From: DATJHM01 sp035493895
Lineage (GTDB): Bacteria > Chloroflexota > Ktedonobacteria > Ktedonobacterales > Ktedonobacteraceae
NCBI GenBank assembly: GCA_035493895.1
Contig: DATJHM010000238.1
Coordinates: forward strand, 1 to 38,534
Length of the DNA: 38,534 nucleotides
Direction: 5' to 3'
Shown: piece after piece, positions 15,079-22,337 of the stretch
Position numbering within the stretch: the first letter of the stretch is position 1
Layout: the number at the start of each line of letters is the position of its first letter
Made by a program: the position numbers and the translations under genes
The notes under the pieces: generated by a model
Seen by the model: only the letters and a program-made list of their open reading frames with translations
The model's database searches: none
What the model was told of the DNA's origin: nothing

Positions 15079-15912
15079 TCAAGGTAAAACAGACATAACA
15101 CGCTCCAGAAAAGCTTGAGTGCGTCTATGCTGTGGGCGACGAAAGAGTTCTTCGGGGTCACCCTGCTCAACAATCGTGCCGTCGGACATAAAAACCACGC
15201 GGTCCGAGACATCGCGCGCGAACTGCATCTCGTGCGTCACGACCACCATCGTACTGCCCTCATAAGCAAGATCCTTCATCACCTTGAGAACCTCACCGAC
15301 CAGTTCAGGATCGAGGGCCGAAGTAGGTTCATCGAAAAGCAGAGCGCGAGGCTGCATTGCCAGCGCGCGCGCAATCGCCACACGCTGCTTCTGACCACCA
15401 GAGAGACGGCTCGGATAGACATCCTTCTTCTCAGAAAGACCAACCTTCGCCAGGAGCGCCTCACCGAGCGCCAGCGCCTGATCTTTCGGCATCTTGCGAA
15501 CCAGCAAAGGAGCCTCAAGCACATTTTGCAGTACCGTCATATGAGGGAAGAGATTAAAATTCTGAAAAACCATGCCCAATTCGCGGCGCATCGGACTCAG
15601 CTGCTTCACCGAGAGATTTGCATTTAAGCGTTCGCCGTGAATATAAATCTCGCCGCTCGTCGCCTTCTCCAGCGCATTCAAGCAGCGGATCAGCGTACTT
15701 TTCCCAGAGCCACTGGGGCCGATGAGCGCCACAACCTCCCGGCTATGGACATCGAAATCGATATCCTTCAAAACATGCTTATCGCCAAAATACTTATTGA
15801 GTTTCGAGGCGCGAATGACCACCTCTTCCGTCGGAATCAGAGATTGAGCGCCGATTTCTCCCAGATCAGGAGAAGGAAGGGAGTCATGAGACAGACTATC
15901 ATCGGAGTGCAT
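15079..15912 (-). CDS. Polar amino acid ABC transporter ATP-binding protein (GlnQ/HisP family)
   Basis: This 277-residue ATPase powers the importer. Walker A is GPSGSGKS (65-72), the signature is LSGGQKQR, Walker B is ALLFDEPTSALD, and the switch histidine is in VVTHEMQFARDV. These are diagnostic of the polar amino acid group. The first 30 residues are an extra Ser- and Asp-rich tail. The start at 15912 is set by AAAGGAG 6 nt upstream; an in-frame start at 15969 lies upstream without one. It is the first gene of a four-gene operon (ATPase, binding protein, two permeases) behind the promoter at 15996-16024. Confidence 0.95.
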   Translation of the reverse strand: MHSDDSLSHDSLPSPDLGEIGAQSLIPTEEVVIRASKLNKYFGDKHVLKDIDFDVHSREVVALIGPSGSGKSTLIRCLNALEKATSGEIYIHGERLNANLSVKQLSPMRRELGMVFQNFNLFPHMTVLQNVLEAPLLVRKMPKDQALALGEALLAKVGLSEKKDVYPSRLSGGQKQRVAIARALAMQPRALLFDEPTSALDPELVGEVLKVMKDLAYEGSTMVVVTHEMQFARDVSDRVVFMSDGTIVEQGDPEELFRRPQHRRTQAFLERVMSVLP

Positions 15913-15995
15913 ACACCGCTCCTTTACTGGTCTTACAGCAAAGTCAACGTTAAAAAGACACAACCGCAAATATGTCGATGGGAAACATCGCCATC

Positions 15996-16024
15996 AGTAT
16001 ATGCATCAGCAAACAGAGTGTCAA
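15996..16024 (-). promoter_or_regulatory. Promoter of the amino acid ABC transporter operon
   Basis: On the minus strand TTGACA (16024-16019), a 17-bp spacer and TATACT (16001-15996) give a near-consensus sigma-A promoter 84 bp before the ATPase start. Confidence 0.85.
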
Positions 16025-16153
16025 GCAGAGTAAGAAACAGGAACTGTACGATTTCTCCACACGGTAGCCCAGAAGCCCGGGGATATCTTTCCACGCAGGC
16101 AATGGTATACTGGCGACAGAAAAATACAACCGCTATTGTAGGAAAAAGACATC

Positions 16154-16927
16154 ATGGCATATTTGACAACAGCGCAGGCTACCCTCTACTACGACAATAT
16201 AACGACAAGCATCTCATCTGCAACCGCAGGCAGGAGTATCCTCCTGCTGCATGGTTTCGCGGGAACAGCAGAGAGCGACTTTGCAGCGCAGATACCGCGA
16301 TTACGAGAGCGACAGAGCGTACTGGCCCCTCACCTCTATGGCTATGGGAAATCAGCGCCGCGAACAACGTACGCAACCAGCTATTATCGAGACGACGTCA
16401 GAGATATCATCACCTTGCTCGACCATCTCGCCCTGCAAGAAGTGCACGTACTCGCATTCAGCGATGGAGGGATCGTTGGTCTGCTCCTCGCCGCACTGCA
16501 TCCCGAGCGAGTGCGCGCCCTGGCAGTATTGGGGGCACAGGCACGACTTCAAAGTAGTGACGTCGCCGCAATTCGTCATTGGCTGCTGGAGCGGCCACTA
16601 TCCCAGGAATGGCAGGAAGAACTGGCGAGACTGCACGGGGAGCCATACTGGCGTCACTTGCCAGCTATGTACGTCCGAGCACAGGAAGCGTTACTGGCGA
16701 CGGGAGGCGAGCTTATTACAGAGCAGGAACTGGCGTGCATCCAATGTCCCACCCTCATCATGCATGGAAAACGGGACCGGGTCGTTCCGGTAGAGTATGC
16801 CTATGAGTTGCATGAGCGGATCGTCAACGCGCAGCTCCACCTGTTCGAAGCAGGGCACGCCGCGCACCTGCGTTGTGCTGAAGAGTATACACAGACAGTA
16901 GTAGACTTTTTTCAAACAAATCTATAG
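16154..16927 (+). CDS. Alpha/beta-fold hydrolase
   Basis: This 257-residue protein has the alpha/beta hydrolase layout: the oxyanion motif HGFAG (33-37), a nucleophile elbow with S103 (AFSDGG), an acid D208 in HGKRDRVVP and H235 in EAGHAAHL. The elbow reads A-F-S-D-G, so the usual first Gly of GxSxG is Ala. The overall order resembles valacyclovir hydrolase/BPHL-like esterases, but the substrate is unknown. An AGGA lies about 10 nt before ATG 16154. It is divergent from the transporter operon and is followed by a bidirectional-looking hairpin, so it appears to be monocistronic. A TATACT at about 16105 could be its -10 box, but no good -35 is seen. Confidence 0.85.
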   Translation: MAYLTTAQATLYYDNITTSISSATAGRSILLLHGFAGTAESDFAAQIPRLRERQSVLAPHLYGYGKSAPRTTYATSYYRDDVRDIITLLDHLALQEVHVLAFSDGGIVGLLLAALHPERVRALAVLGAQARLQSSDVAAIRHWLLERPLSQEWQEELARLHGEPYWRHLPAMYVRAQEALLATGGELITEQELACIQCPTLIMHGKRDRVVPVEYAYELHERIVNAQLHLFEAGHAAHLRCAEEYTQTVVDFFQTNL

Positions 16928-16951
16928 TGAGAGCAGACAAAAACATAAAAA

Positions 16952-16980
16952 GAGAGCACACCGAAGGATAGTGTGCTCTC
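16952..16980 (-). terminator. Intrinsic terminator between convergent genes
   Basis: GAGAGCACAC (16952-16961) and GTGTGCTCTC (16971-16980) form a perfect 10-bp stem with a 9-nt loop. On the minus strand TTTTTAT follows, so it terminates the gene ending at 16998; it may also serve the hydrolase on the other strand. Confidence 0.85.
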
Positions 16981-16997
16981 CCGGAATAGAGACAGTG

Positions 16998-17303
16998 CTA
17001 CTCATCCACGAGGCGGAATTCATCGACATGATCAGGACTAACACCGAGTAAGCGCAACATATGAGGAGTGCTCACAATCTTCTCAGCAAGCGTATTGCCA
17101 TCCACCTGATACCCATCGGCATTGACCAGAGCCTGAAGAGCCTCCACACGTTTAATGCGGGCCTCGCCATCGCGCATAGCCTCAAGGCGCGTCTCAAGCT
17201 CTGCCGCAGGCCCTGGAGGAGGAGAGGAGACCGTATGTTTAGAGCGATGAGCTTTCTTCCCCTGAGATTCTTTTTTGGCAGCACGAGCACTCATAAGCGA
17301 CAT
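16998..17303 (-). CDS. FlgM-like (anti-sigma-28 type) small protein
   Basis: This 101-residue protein has a basic, disordered first 45 residues (RAAKKESQGKKAHRSKH, then a PPPGPAAE linker) and a C-terminal half that follows the FlgM pattern: R-I-K-R-V-x2-L-Q-A-L-V-x3-G-Y-Q-V-D-G-N-T-L-A-E-K-I-V (about 48-79). FlgM proteins hold the flagellar sigma factor SigD/FliA inactive. No flagellar gene is visible here and Ktedonobacteria are generally reported as non-flagellated, so it may target another sigma factor. The start is uncertain (MSLMSARA; ATG 17303 or 17294), with no strong ribosome-binding site. A terminator with a T tract follows. Confidence 0.55.
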   Translation of the reverse strand: MSLMSARAAKKESQGKKAHRSKHTVSSPPPGPAAELETRLEAMRDGEARIKRVEALQALVNADGYQVDGNTLAEKIVSTPHMLRLLGVSPDHVDEFRLVDE

Positions 17304-17565
17304 CCAGGCAATTGCTCAACAATGAGCAACTGCGCGCTCCCTTCTCGCATTTTCAGAGGTAAAAAAAATAAAAGGAGTGAATAAGGGCACAGCATCCCTT
17401 ACCACATAGTATCACATACGATAATCCCAATAGAAACCGGGATATCCAGCCGCAGCAAAACACTTCTGTGCCCCTTACACAGAAATAGTATAGTCAGAAG
17501 AAAAAGAGAGGCCAAGAGACAAAAGTCCCGAAGAGTAAAGCCAGAAGTCCAGTGAGACAAAAAGG

Positions 17566-17591
17566 CTACAGCCCTCCGAAGAGAGCTGTAG
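17566..17591 (-). terminator. Intrinsic terminator with UUCG-type loop
   Basis: On the minus strand an 11-bp stem (CTACAGCTCTC/GAGGGCTGTAG, one G-U pair) closes on a TTCG tetraloop and is followed by CCTTTTTG. It lies just after the stop of the small protein at 17601-17789. The adjacent 17304-17565 stretch upstream of the FlgM-like gene holds a short TTGCTC/GAGCAA stem and no supported gene. Confidence 0.85.
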
Positions 17592-17600
17592 AAATCTGGA

Positions 17601-17789
17601 CTACTGGCGAGGACGAGGTTTGTAAATATTGAGGCCGATCTTGACATCCTCGCGTTGTGGAACAGCCACATTCCCCTCAGTGCTGGCAATCGTAATCGAC
17701 TTGCCACTGGAAGAGAGGCCGAACTCCTGTTTCAGATCCACCACAATCACCAGCTTATCACCATCAACCGTCATTTCAACATTTTTCAT
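17601..17789 (-). CDS. Small conserved hypothetical protein
   Basis: This 62-residue protein (start MKNVEMTVDGDKLVIVVDL) alternates hydrophobic and polar residues as in a small beta-sheet protein and contains an SSSGKSITIASTEGN stretch. I recall similar short proteins in Chloroflexota and other soil bacteria, with no assigned role. The ATG at 17789 is preferred because GAGGTG lies about 6 nt upstream; an in-frame ATG at 17807 would add six residues. A clear terminator follows, so it is probably a single-gene unit. Confidence 0.75.
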   Translation of the reverse strand: MKNVEMTVDGDKLVIVVDLKQEFGLSSSGKSITIASTEGNVAVPQREDVKIGLNIYKPRPRQ

Positions 17790-17962
17790 CAGTAACACCT
17801 CAAACAAATTTTAGCGAGGAGAGCGGTAGCATATACCGCAGGCCTCCCTGACAACCTAAACGACAGAAGAATCACGAATATGGTATGTATAGTAGCAGCA
17901 AACGCCACCATTTGTCACGAGGGAAAGCGCACAACAGTGGACCATTTGCCCAGCCATAAAGG

Positions 17963-19483
17963 TCAAAAAGAGACAGAATCGCCAGCGAGAAACTGGAGAA
18001 GAGAAGTAATAAGCGAGCGCCAGCATCCGGCAGAAAGATCCTCACAAAACCAGGTAAGCCAGTCAGGCGGAGGGGACGCGGCAAGCGCAAAGAGCAGTTC
18101 ATCGACCTCATCAGCCTGATCATAGTCATCGCGAAGAGTGGAAAGGAGAGACAGAGAGTCATCCAGAGGCAGAGACGATGGATGGAAGCGTTCCAGAGTG
18201 ATATGCCAGACCAGATAGCTCACCACCAGGCGGAAATCGCGGCCCTGCTCAAGATGCGTGCGAGCCAGAAGAAAAAGCAAAAGCGAGATGAGAGGAACGT
18301 GGCCAGAGGCGATAGAGACGCGCAAAGACGTTTTCAGAACCGCCAGATCGCGTTCCTCCAGTAGTTCCTGAGTCACAGGTTCGGCAGAAAGCAACGTCTC
18401 GGACGGAGAAGAAGAAGGGCTACGAGAGAAAGCGGCCAGCCGCTGTGCGATATCATGAGAAGCGGGGGGAAGCATGCGTGCGGCCTGAGAAGCGAAAGAG
18501 AGAGCCTGAATAGCCTCAGGGAGATGAGCAGAGCGAGCGAGCTCAGCAGCCTGGAGGGCACAGAGAGCGGAAGCGCGATACGAGGCAAACTCCAGATAGA
18601 TGCGAGCGGACTGAGTCAAGAAAGAGACAGCGCGAGCGATATTTTTATGAGCGAGCGCAATATGTGCCTCAACCACAAACAGGCGAGCCAGTAAAAGAGA
18701 GCGAGAGAAAAAATAGAGAAGAGGAAGAATGCGCGTCAGCAGATTGGTTGCTTCAGCAACATCGTAGAGAGCGCAGTGAGTACGAGCGACCCCGAGAAGA
18801 GCCATAATATAGGGAAAAGAAAGCTGCTCATCAGGAGGAGTGAGCCGTACAGCCTCCAGATAGTAGTGTTGAGCCTGAGGCCAGCGTTCAAGATACTCGT
18901 AGGACTGAGCGAAATCAAAAGAGAAATTGCCCAGATGAGAAAAAGATTGTAGAAGAGACAGCCAGCGTTCAACCTCGCGTGAGAGTTTGGAGGAAGCAGA
19001 GGTCAGCAGCATATAGCGATAGGCAGAGATAGCCGACGAATGATCGCAAGAGACCTGAGTGAGCAGATCCTGAGAATTGGCCATAATCTCCTTATAGTAG
19101 CCGACGGGATCCAGCAGGAGATAGCAGGCAACAATATCATGATAGGCATAAGACAGATGAGGGGAATCGCGTAAGCGTTCATCGCCGATCAGAGAAAGCA
19201 AAGAGAAAGATTCCAGGAGAGCCAGCCTGAGCACATCATAATGAAGCCAGAGGAGCACCAGATTGTGGCGCAAGAAAAGGCACCAGAAGAGTTCCGAAGC
19301 GGCCTCAGCCAATTTAATAGCCTGGAGAATAGCAGACTGAGCCAGATCAAAATTTTTAGCGAACGCCTCAATAAAATCACAGAAGAGATCAAGAAATTCC
19401 TGTTTCAGCCCACCTTCGGCCTGTAAGCGAGGAGTCTCACTTTCAAGCCAGGCAAAAACATCCTCAGAAAATGTAGTATCCAT
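17963..19483 (-). CDS. Large helical-repeat (TPR-like) protein of unknown function
   Basis: This 506-residue protein is almost entirely amphipathic helices in pairs, with TPR-like spacing in places (for example FDFAQSYEYLERWPQAQHYY, YIMALLGVARTHCALYDVAEA and ALCALQAAELARSAHLPEAI). No enzyme motif, signal peptide or membrane segment is seen. It probably serves as a scaffold or a regulator of the tetratricopeptide type, but I do not recognise the family. GAGGTGAG lies about 6-10 nt before ATG 19483. The gene has its own promoter at 19555-19583, with a palindrome in the spacer, and is divergent from the M23 peptidase. The 17790-17962 gap holds no recognisable feature. Confidence 0.7.
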   Translation of the reverse strand: MDTTFSEDVFAWLESETPRLQAEGGLKQEFLDLFCDFIEAFAKNFDLAQSAILQAIKLAEAASELFWCLFLRHNLVLLWLHYDVLRLALLESFSLLSLIGDERLRDSPHLSYAYHDIVACYLLLDPVGYYKEIMANSQDLLTQVSCDHSSAISAYRYMLLTSASSKLSREVERWLSLLQSFSHLGNFSFDFAQSYEYLERWPQAQHYYLEAVRLTPPDEQLSFPYIMALLGVARTHCALYDVAEATNLLTRILPLLYFFSRSLLLARLFVVEAHIALAHKNIARAVSFLTQSARIYLEFASYRASALCALQAAELARSAHLPEAIQALSFASQAARMLPPASHDIAQRLAAFSRSPSSSPSETLLSAEPVTQELLEERDLAVLKTSLRVSIASGHVPLISLLLFLLARTHLEQGRDFRLVVSYLVWHITLERFHPSSLPLDDSLSLLSTLRDDYDQADEVDELLFALAASPPPDWLTWFCEDLSAGCWRSLITSLLQFLAGDSVSF

Positions 19484-19554
19484 CCTTACTCACCTCTTAC
19501 CACATCAACAAACCAAGCGGCCCAGGAAGAAAAAAAAGAAAGATCACCAAGGGC

Positions 19555-19583
19555 ACTATAGCACGAAACGTGCGAATTAGCAA
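19555..19583 (-). promoter_or_regulatory. Promoter of the helical-repeat gene, with operator-like palindrome
   Basis: On the minus strand TTGCTA (19583-19578), a 17-bp spacer and TATAGT (19560-19555) form a plausible sigma-A promoter 72 bp before the start. The spacer includes GCACG-AAA-CGTGC (19561-19573), a perfect palindrome abutting the -10 box, a likely repressor site. The rest of 19584-19825 is A-rich and shows nothing more. Confidence 0.6.
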
Positions 19584-19825
19584 ATGCACTTCTGTATTGA
19601 GGAGGATTGAAAAGCCCCAAAAAAGAGTGAGGGAAGAGAGTTTATTGAACAAGAAAGAGTAAGAAAACGCTATAAAAAGTTAAGAAAAGTAAGAGTCGAG
19701 AAAGGAGCATAGCCTTTTTACCCTATATTTCTGCCTGGAAGCTAGCAGAATGCAGCAAACTCAGCTACATTTATTGTAAACACAACAGAATATTTTCGCA
19801 GTCGGCGAAAAACGAGGATGAGAGA

Positions 19826-20848
19826 ATGCCAACAACGTCAGACAAGCGTGTAGTGCGTCATACACAGCAAACAGAGGCGACGCAGCAAGCAACGTTTTCG
19901 GATTATCACAGTGGCATGCTGCGAGAGGGAATGGATCAGGAGGGAAAGAGCAGAACGACAGATCCGCTTGACGAAGTGAGCGAACAACCGACAGAGCCAC
20001 AACCGCGGATCACCCAGCAGTTGCCAGGAGAAGTGCGAACCACCAGAAAGTTACCCCCGACCACCACCAGGAAGCTGGAGACAGGCATCACTCCGGTGAC
20101 AGGCAAGCAAGCGATCAGGATACCTGCGACCAGCAAAATGCCGCGTGTCCCCCGCTCACCGCACAAGAGAAGTCCCCTCGTCCTCATAGGAGTGCTCCTG
20201 GGAATACTCATCATATTTGGTTTCACCTCATTTTTTGTAGATCCGCTCGACAACAGTGCCCAGCTTTCCAGCTTCACCCAGACCATCAACAGTATTTTCA
20301 GCGGAAGCAACAACGTAGCGGACCTTTCAGAAAGGCAAGCCAGCCCGACACCAACGCCGGCGCTCCTCACCAACGAAGGGTATTGCGGAGGATATGATAT
20401 CTGGGGAACCTGTGCACGGGCCACAACAGACGACGGGTCGATAGGAACAGGGGTCATGCAGAAGCCGATAAACGGGGCAGAAGTCTCACAGCCATTTGCC
20501 AACCCCGAATATCAATTCTGGTGTAGTTGCGTCAAGCCGCACTCAGGGATCGACCTGGCAGACGCATATGACACGCCGATCATGGCAGCAGACAGCGGGG
20601 AAGTGATCTGGGTAGGATGGGACTGGTCCGGGCTGGGGAACGCAGTAAAAATCAGTCATGGCAGATATATAGCGACTATTTATGGACACCTGGCAAAATA
20701 CATCGTCAAAGTAGGACAGAACGTCACCAAGGGGCAGGTCATAGCCTATGAAGGGAATACAGGAGCGTCGACCGGTCCGCACCTGCACTTCATGGTCATG
20801 GTCAACAACATATGGGTAAATCCAACCCTGTACGTCGCACTTCCCTGA
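19826..20848 (+). CDS. Membrane-anchored M23 (LytM-type) endopeptidase
   Basis: This 340-residue protein would cut peptidoglycan cross-links outside the cell. A cytoplasmic tail of about 116 residues is rich in Thr and basic residues, with the repeats TRKLP, TRKLE and TSKMP (73-105). One membrane helix follows (117-138), then a linker with PTPTP, and the catalytic domain from about 205. Zinc ligands and catalytic residues are intact: H239 and D243 (HSGID), H288 (YGHL) and H319/H321 (GPHLHF). Four extracellular cysteines (187, 196, 233, 235) may form disulfides. GAGG lies about 8 nt before ATG 19826. It converges with the KGG gene across a shared terminator. The Thr-rich tail could be a Ser/Thr kinase target. 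Confidence 0.9.
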   Translation: MPTTSDKRVVRHTQQTEATQQATFSDYHSGMLREGMDQEGKSRTTDPLDEVSEQPTEPQPRITQQLPGEVRTTRKLPPTTTRKLETGITPVTGKQAIRIPATSKMPRVPRSPHKRSPLVLIGVLLGILIIFGFTSFFVDPLDNSAQLSSFTQTINSIFSGSNNVADLSERQASPTPTPALLTNEGYCGGYDIWGTCARATTDDGSIGTGVMQKPINGAEVSQPFANPEYQFWCSCVKPHSGIDLADAYDTPIMAADSGEVIWVGWDWSGLGNAVKISHGRYIATIYGHLAKYIVKVGQNVTKGQVIAYEGNTGASTGPHLHFMVMVNNIWVNPTLYVALP

Positions 20849-20867
20849 AAAGAAGTGGGGGGGGAAC

Positions 20868-20900
20868 AAAAAAGGCTGGTTTTTGTAACCAGCCTTTTTT
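20868..20900. terminator. Bidirectional intrinsic terminator
   Basis: AAAAAAGGCTGGTT (20868-20881) and AACCAGCCTTTTTT (20887-20900) form a perfect 14-bp stem with a 5-nt loop and a T tract in both directions. It separates the convergent M23 and KGG genes. Confidence 0.95.
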
Positions 20901-20931
20901 CTCACTTATCCTGCATTCAGGAAGTTGCACA

Positions 20932-21129
20932 TTACGCCTGAACGCTATATTTCGAGCGACGGCGACTGATAGAGCCACCTTTGCGCCCAGCGGCCTGGGC
21001 CTCTTCGCTCGTCCACTTGTGGGCAGTGCCCAGAGCATGAGCGGCCTTACCGCCCTTACTAGCAATCTCACGTTTCTTTTCGGTGCTCATAGATGCGAAA
21101 CCACGACCGCGACCTTTTTGAGTCTGCAT
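20932..21129 (-). CDS. KGG-repeat (con-10/GsiB-type) stress protein
   Basis: This 65-residue, highly basic and glycine-rich protein has two KGG-type motifs, in EKKREIASKGGKAAHALG and SEEAQAAGRKGGSIS. This pattern defines the con-10/GsiB/YciG-type general stress proteins, which are disordered and associated with desiccation, spore or sporangium development and general stress. AAGAGGAG lies about 7 nt before ATG 21129. It is followed by the strong terminator at 20868-20900. Such a protein suits a mycelial, spore-forming organism. Confidence 0.88.
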   Translation of the reverse strand: MQTQKGRGRGFASMSTEKKREIASKGGKAAHALGTAHKWTSEEAQAAGRKGGSISRRRSKYSVQA

Positions 21130-21836
21130 GTTTCTTTCTCCTCTTAACTCACAAGAATTCCAGACAATATCCTAGCTGACAAGATAAGCAACGTGACGAG
21201 GAGAGCCTATGAAAACATCTCTCCATCTTCTTCACAAACACACTCCCATACTCGTATCCAACGTGGGAATGTTGGATGCTCCTATGTAAACACGACTCAT
21301 CAGGTGATTCGGATACAGATGAGAAACCTCTTTGGAAAATCCCCTGATAGCATCAGCATAGCTGAGAGAGCAAGAGAGAATCGGCCGGGTATCCGAAAAA
21401 ACAGCACTCGATAGATCATGCGAACATACGAAACAGCATAAGTACAGAGAGCAGAACGGCATGGATCATCTATCAATGCCAGACCAAACACATCTAAAGC
21501 GACCAACCTAGTCGTAGAGCCGATGTGAAACAATGGGAATAACGTTTGATGAGTACAGCATAACAGCTAGACTCCACCAGGACAAGTCAGCAATAAAAAG
21601 TTTCAGCTTCCTCTAAGGTAGACTCATCCATTTCTAAGGTAAAGGTAGAGTTTAGCAGGAAAAAAGGTGTGCAATTGCGCCTTGCGCCTGTAGAGAGAGA
21701 TAGTGCGCGGAAAAAAAGAGGGGGGCAGGTAAGAAAAGCTGAGAAAAATCGTTAACCCCATCTTATTCTTCTCAGACTTTCTGAGAGACGAAAGTGCCAG
21801 AGGGAAGAAAGTCGAGAGAGAGAAAAGCGATACGCG
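21130..21836. other. 700-bp intergenic region upstream of the KGG gene
   Basis: Only short open frames with no coding character are seen on both strands. A short stem CCAAC/GTTGG lies near 21258-21275. The portion next to 21129 must hold the KGG gene promoter; TTGCTT and TTGTCA hexamers occur there (minus strand), but no convincing -10 partner. Nothing else can be supported. Confidence 0.4.
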
Positions 21837-22229
21837 TTATTTGGGCAACTGAGGTCGAGTAATCTCTTTAATGAGAGCAAGCATATCATCGACAGAAAAA
21901 GGTTTTTCCAGAAGAGAGACCTGCAAATGTTGCAGCTCGTCAGTATCATTAAAAGTGGCAGCCGTCGTCAAAATACAAGGAAGCGTATTGAAGCGGGGAT
22001 TCTCGCGTAAGCGACTAATGACCTCTATACCTGAAACGAGGCCATTCAAGCGCCAATCGACAATCATTACATCGATAGGAGGAGGAATGGGAGAAGAATC
22101 TGCAACATCCAGAGCGGCCAGGCACTCTTCAGCCCCTGGATAGAGCGTAACGCTATGCCCTTCATCTTGCAGAACCAGTACCAGCATTTCCTGGATAGCC
22201 TGATCATCTTCTAGCAGACCGACACGCAT
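21837..22229 (-). CDS. Single-domain response regulator
   Basis: This 130-residue protein is a receiver domain alone. The acidic pocket E7-D8-D9, phosphoacceptor D58 (MIVDWRLNG), T88/T89 and K109 (LLEKPF) are all present, and there is no output domain. It likely acts by protein-protein contact, as CheY- or SpoOF-type proteins do. The ATG at 22229 is preferred because GGGGAG lies 5 nt upstream; a longer frame to 22295 would run through the promoter. It lies 108 bp after the histidine kinase gene on the same strand but has its own promoter and a palindrome at 22247-22295. Confidence 0.9.
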   Translation of the reverse strand: MRVGLLEDDQAIQEMLVLVLQDEGHSVTLYPGAEECLAALDVADSSPIPPPIDVMIVDWRLNGLVSGIEVISRLRENPRFNTLPCILTTAATFNDTDELQHLQVSLLEKPFSVDDMLALIKEITRPQLPK

Positions 22230-22246
22230 AATTTCTCCCCTTATTT

Positions 22247-22265
22247 TGCATGCATAATACATGCA
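22247..22265. promoter_or_regulatory. Palindrome in the response regulator leader
   Basis: TGCATG-CATAATA-CATGCA lies between the -10 box of the promoter at 22267-22295 and the ribosome-binding site. It can be a repressor site at the transcription start or a short hairpin in the mRNA. Confidence 0.5.
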
Positions 22266-22266
22266 C

Positions 22267-22295
22267 ACTATAACAAACTGTACTTTATTTCGCAA
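22267..22295 (-). promoter_or_regulatory. Promoter of the response regulator gene
   Basis: On the minus strand TTGCGA (22295-22290), a 17-bp spacer and TATAGT (22272-22267) lie 38 bp before the start codon, so the regulator can be made independently of the kinase. Confidence 0.6.
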
Positions 22296-22337
22296 TAGGG
22301 AAAAGCAAGAAAGTTCAGCGAAAGGTACCTTTTGTCA

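Noticed and set aside
15637..16557. 306-residue plus-strand frame
   Set aside because: It spans the antisense of the ATPase gene, the promoter and the first half of the hydrolase in another frame.
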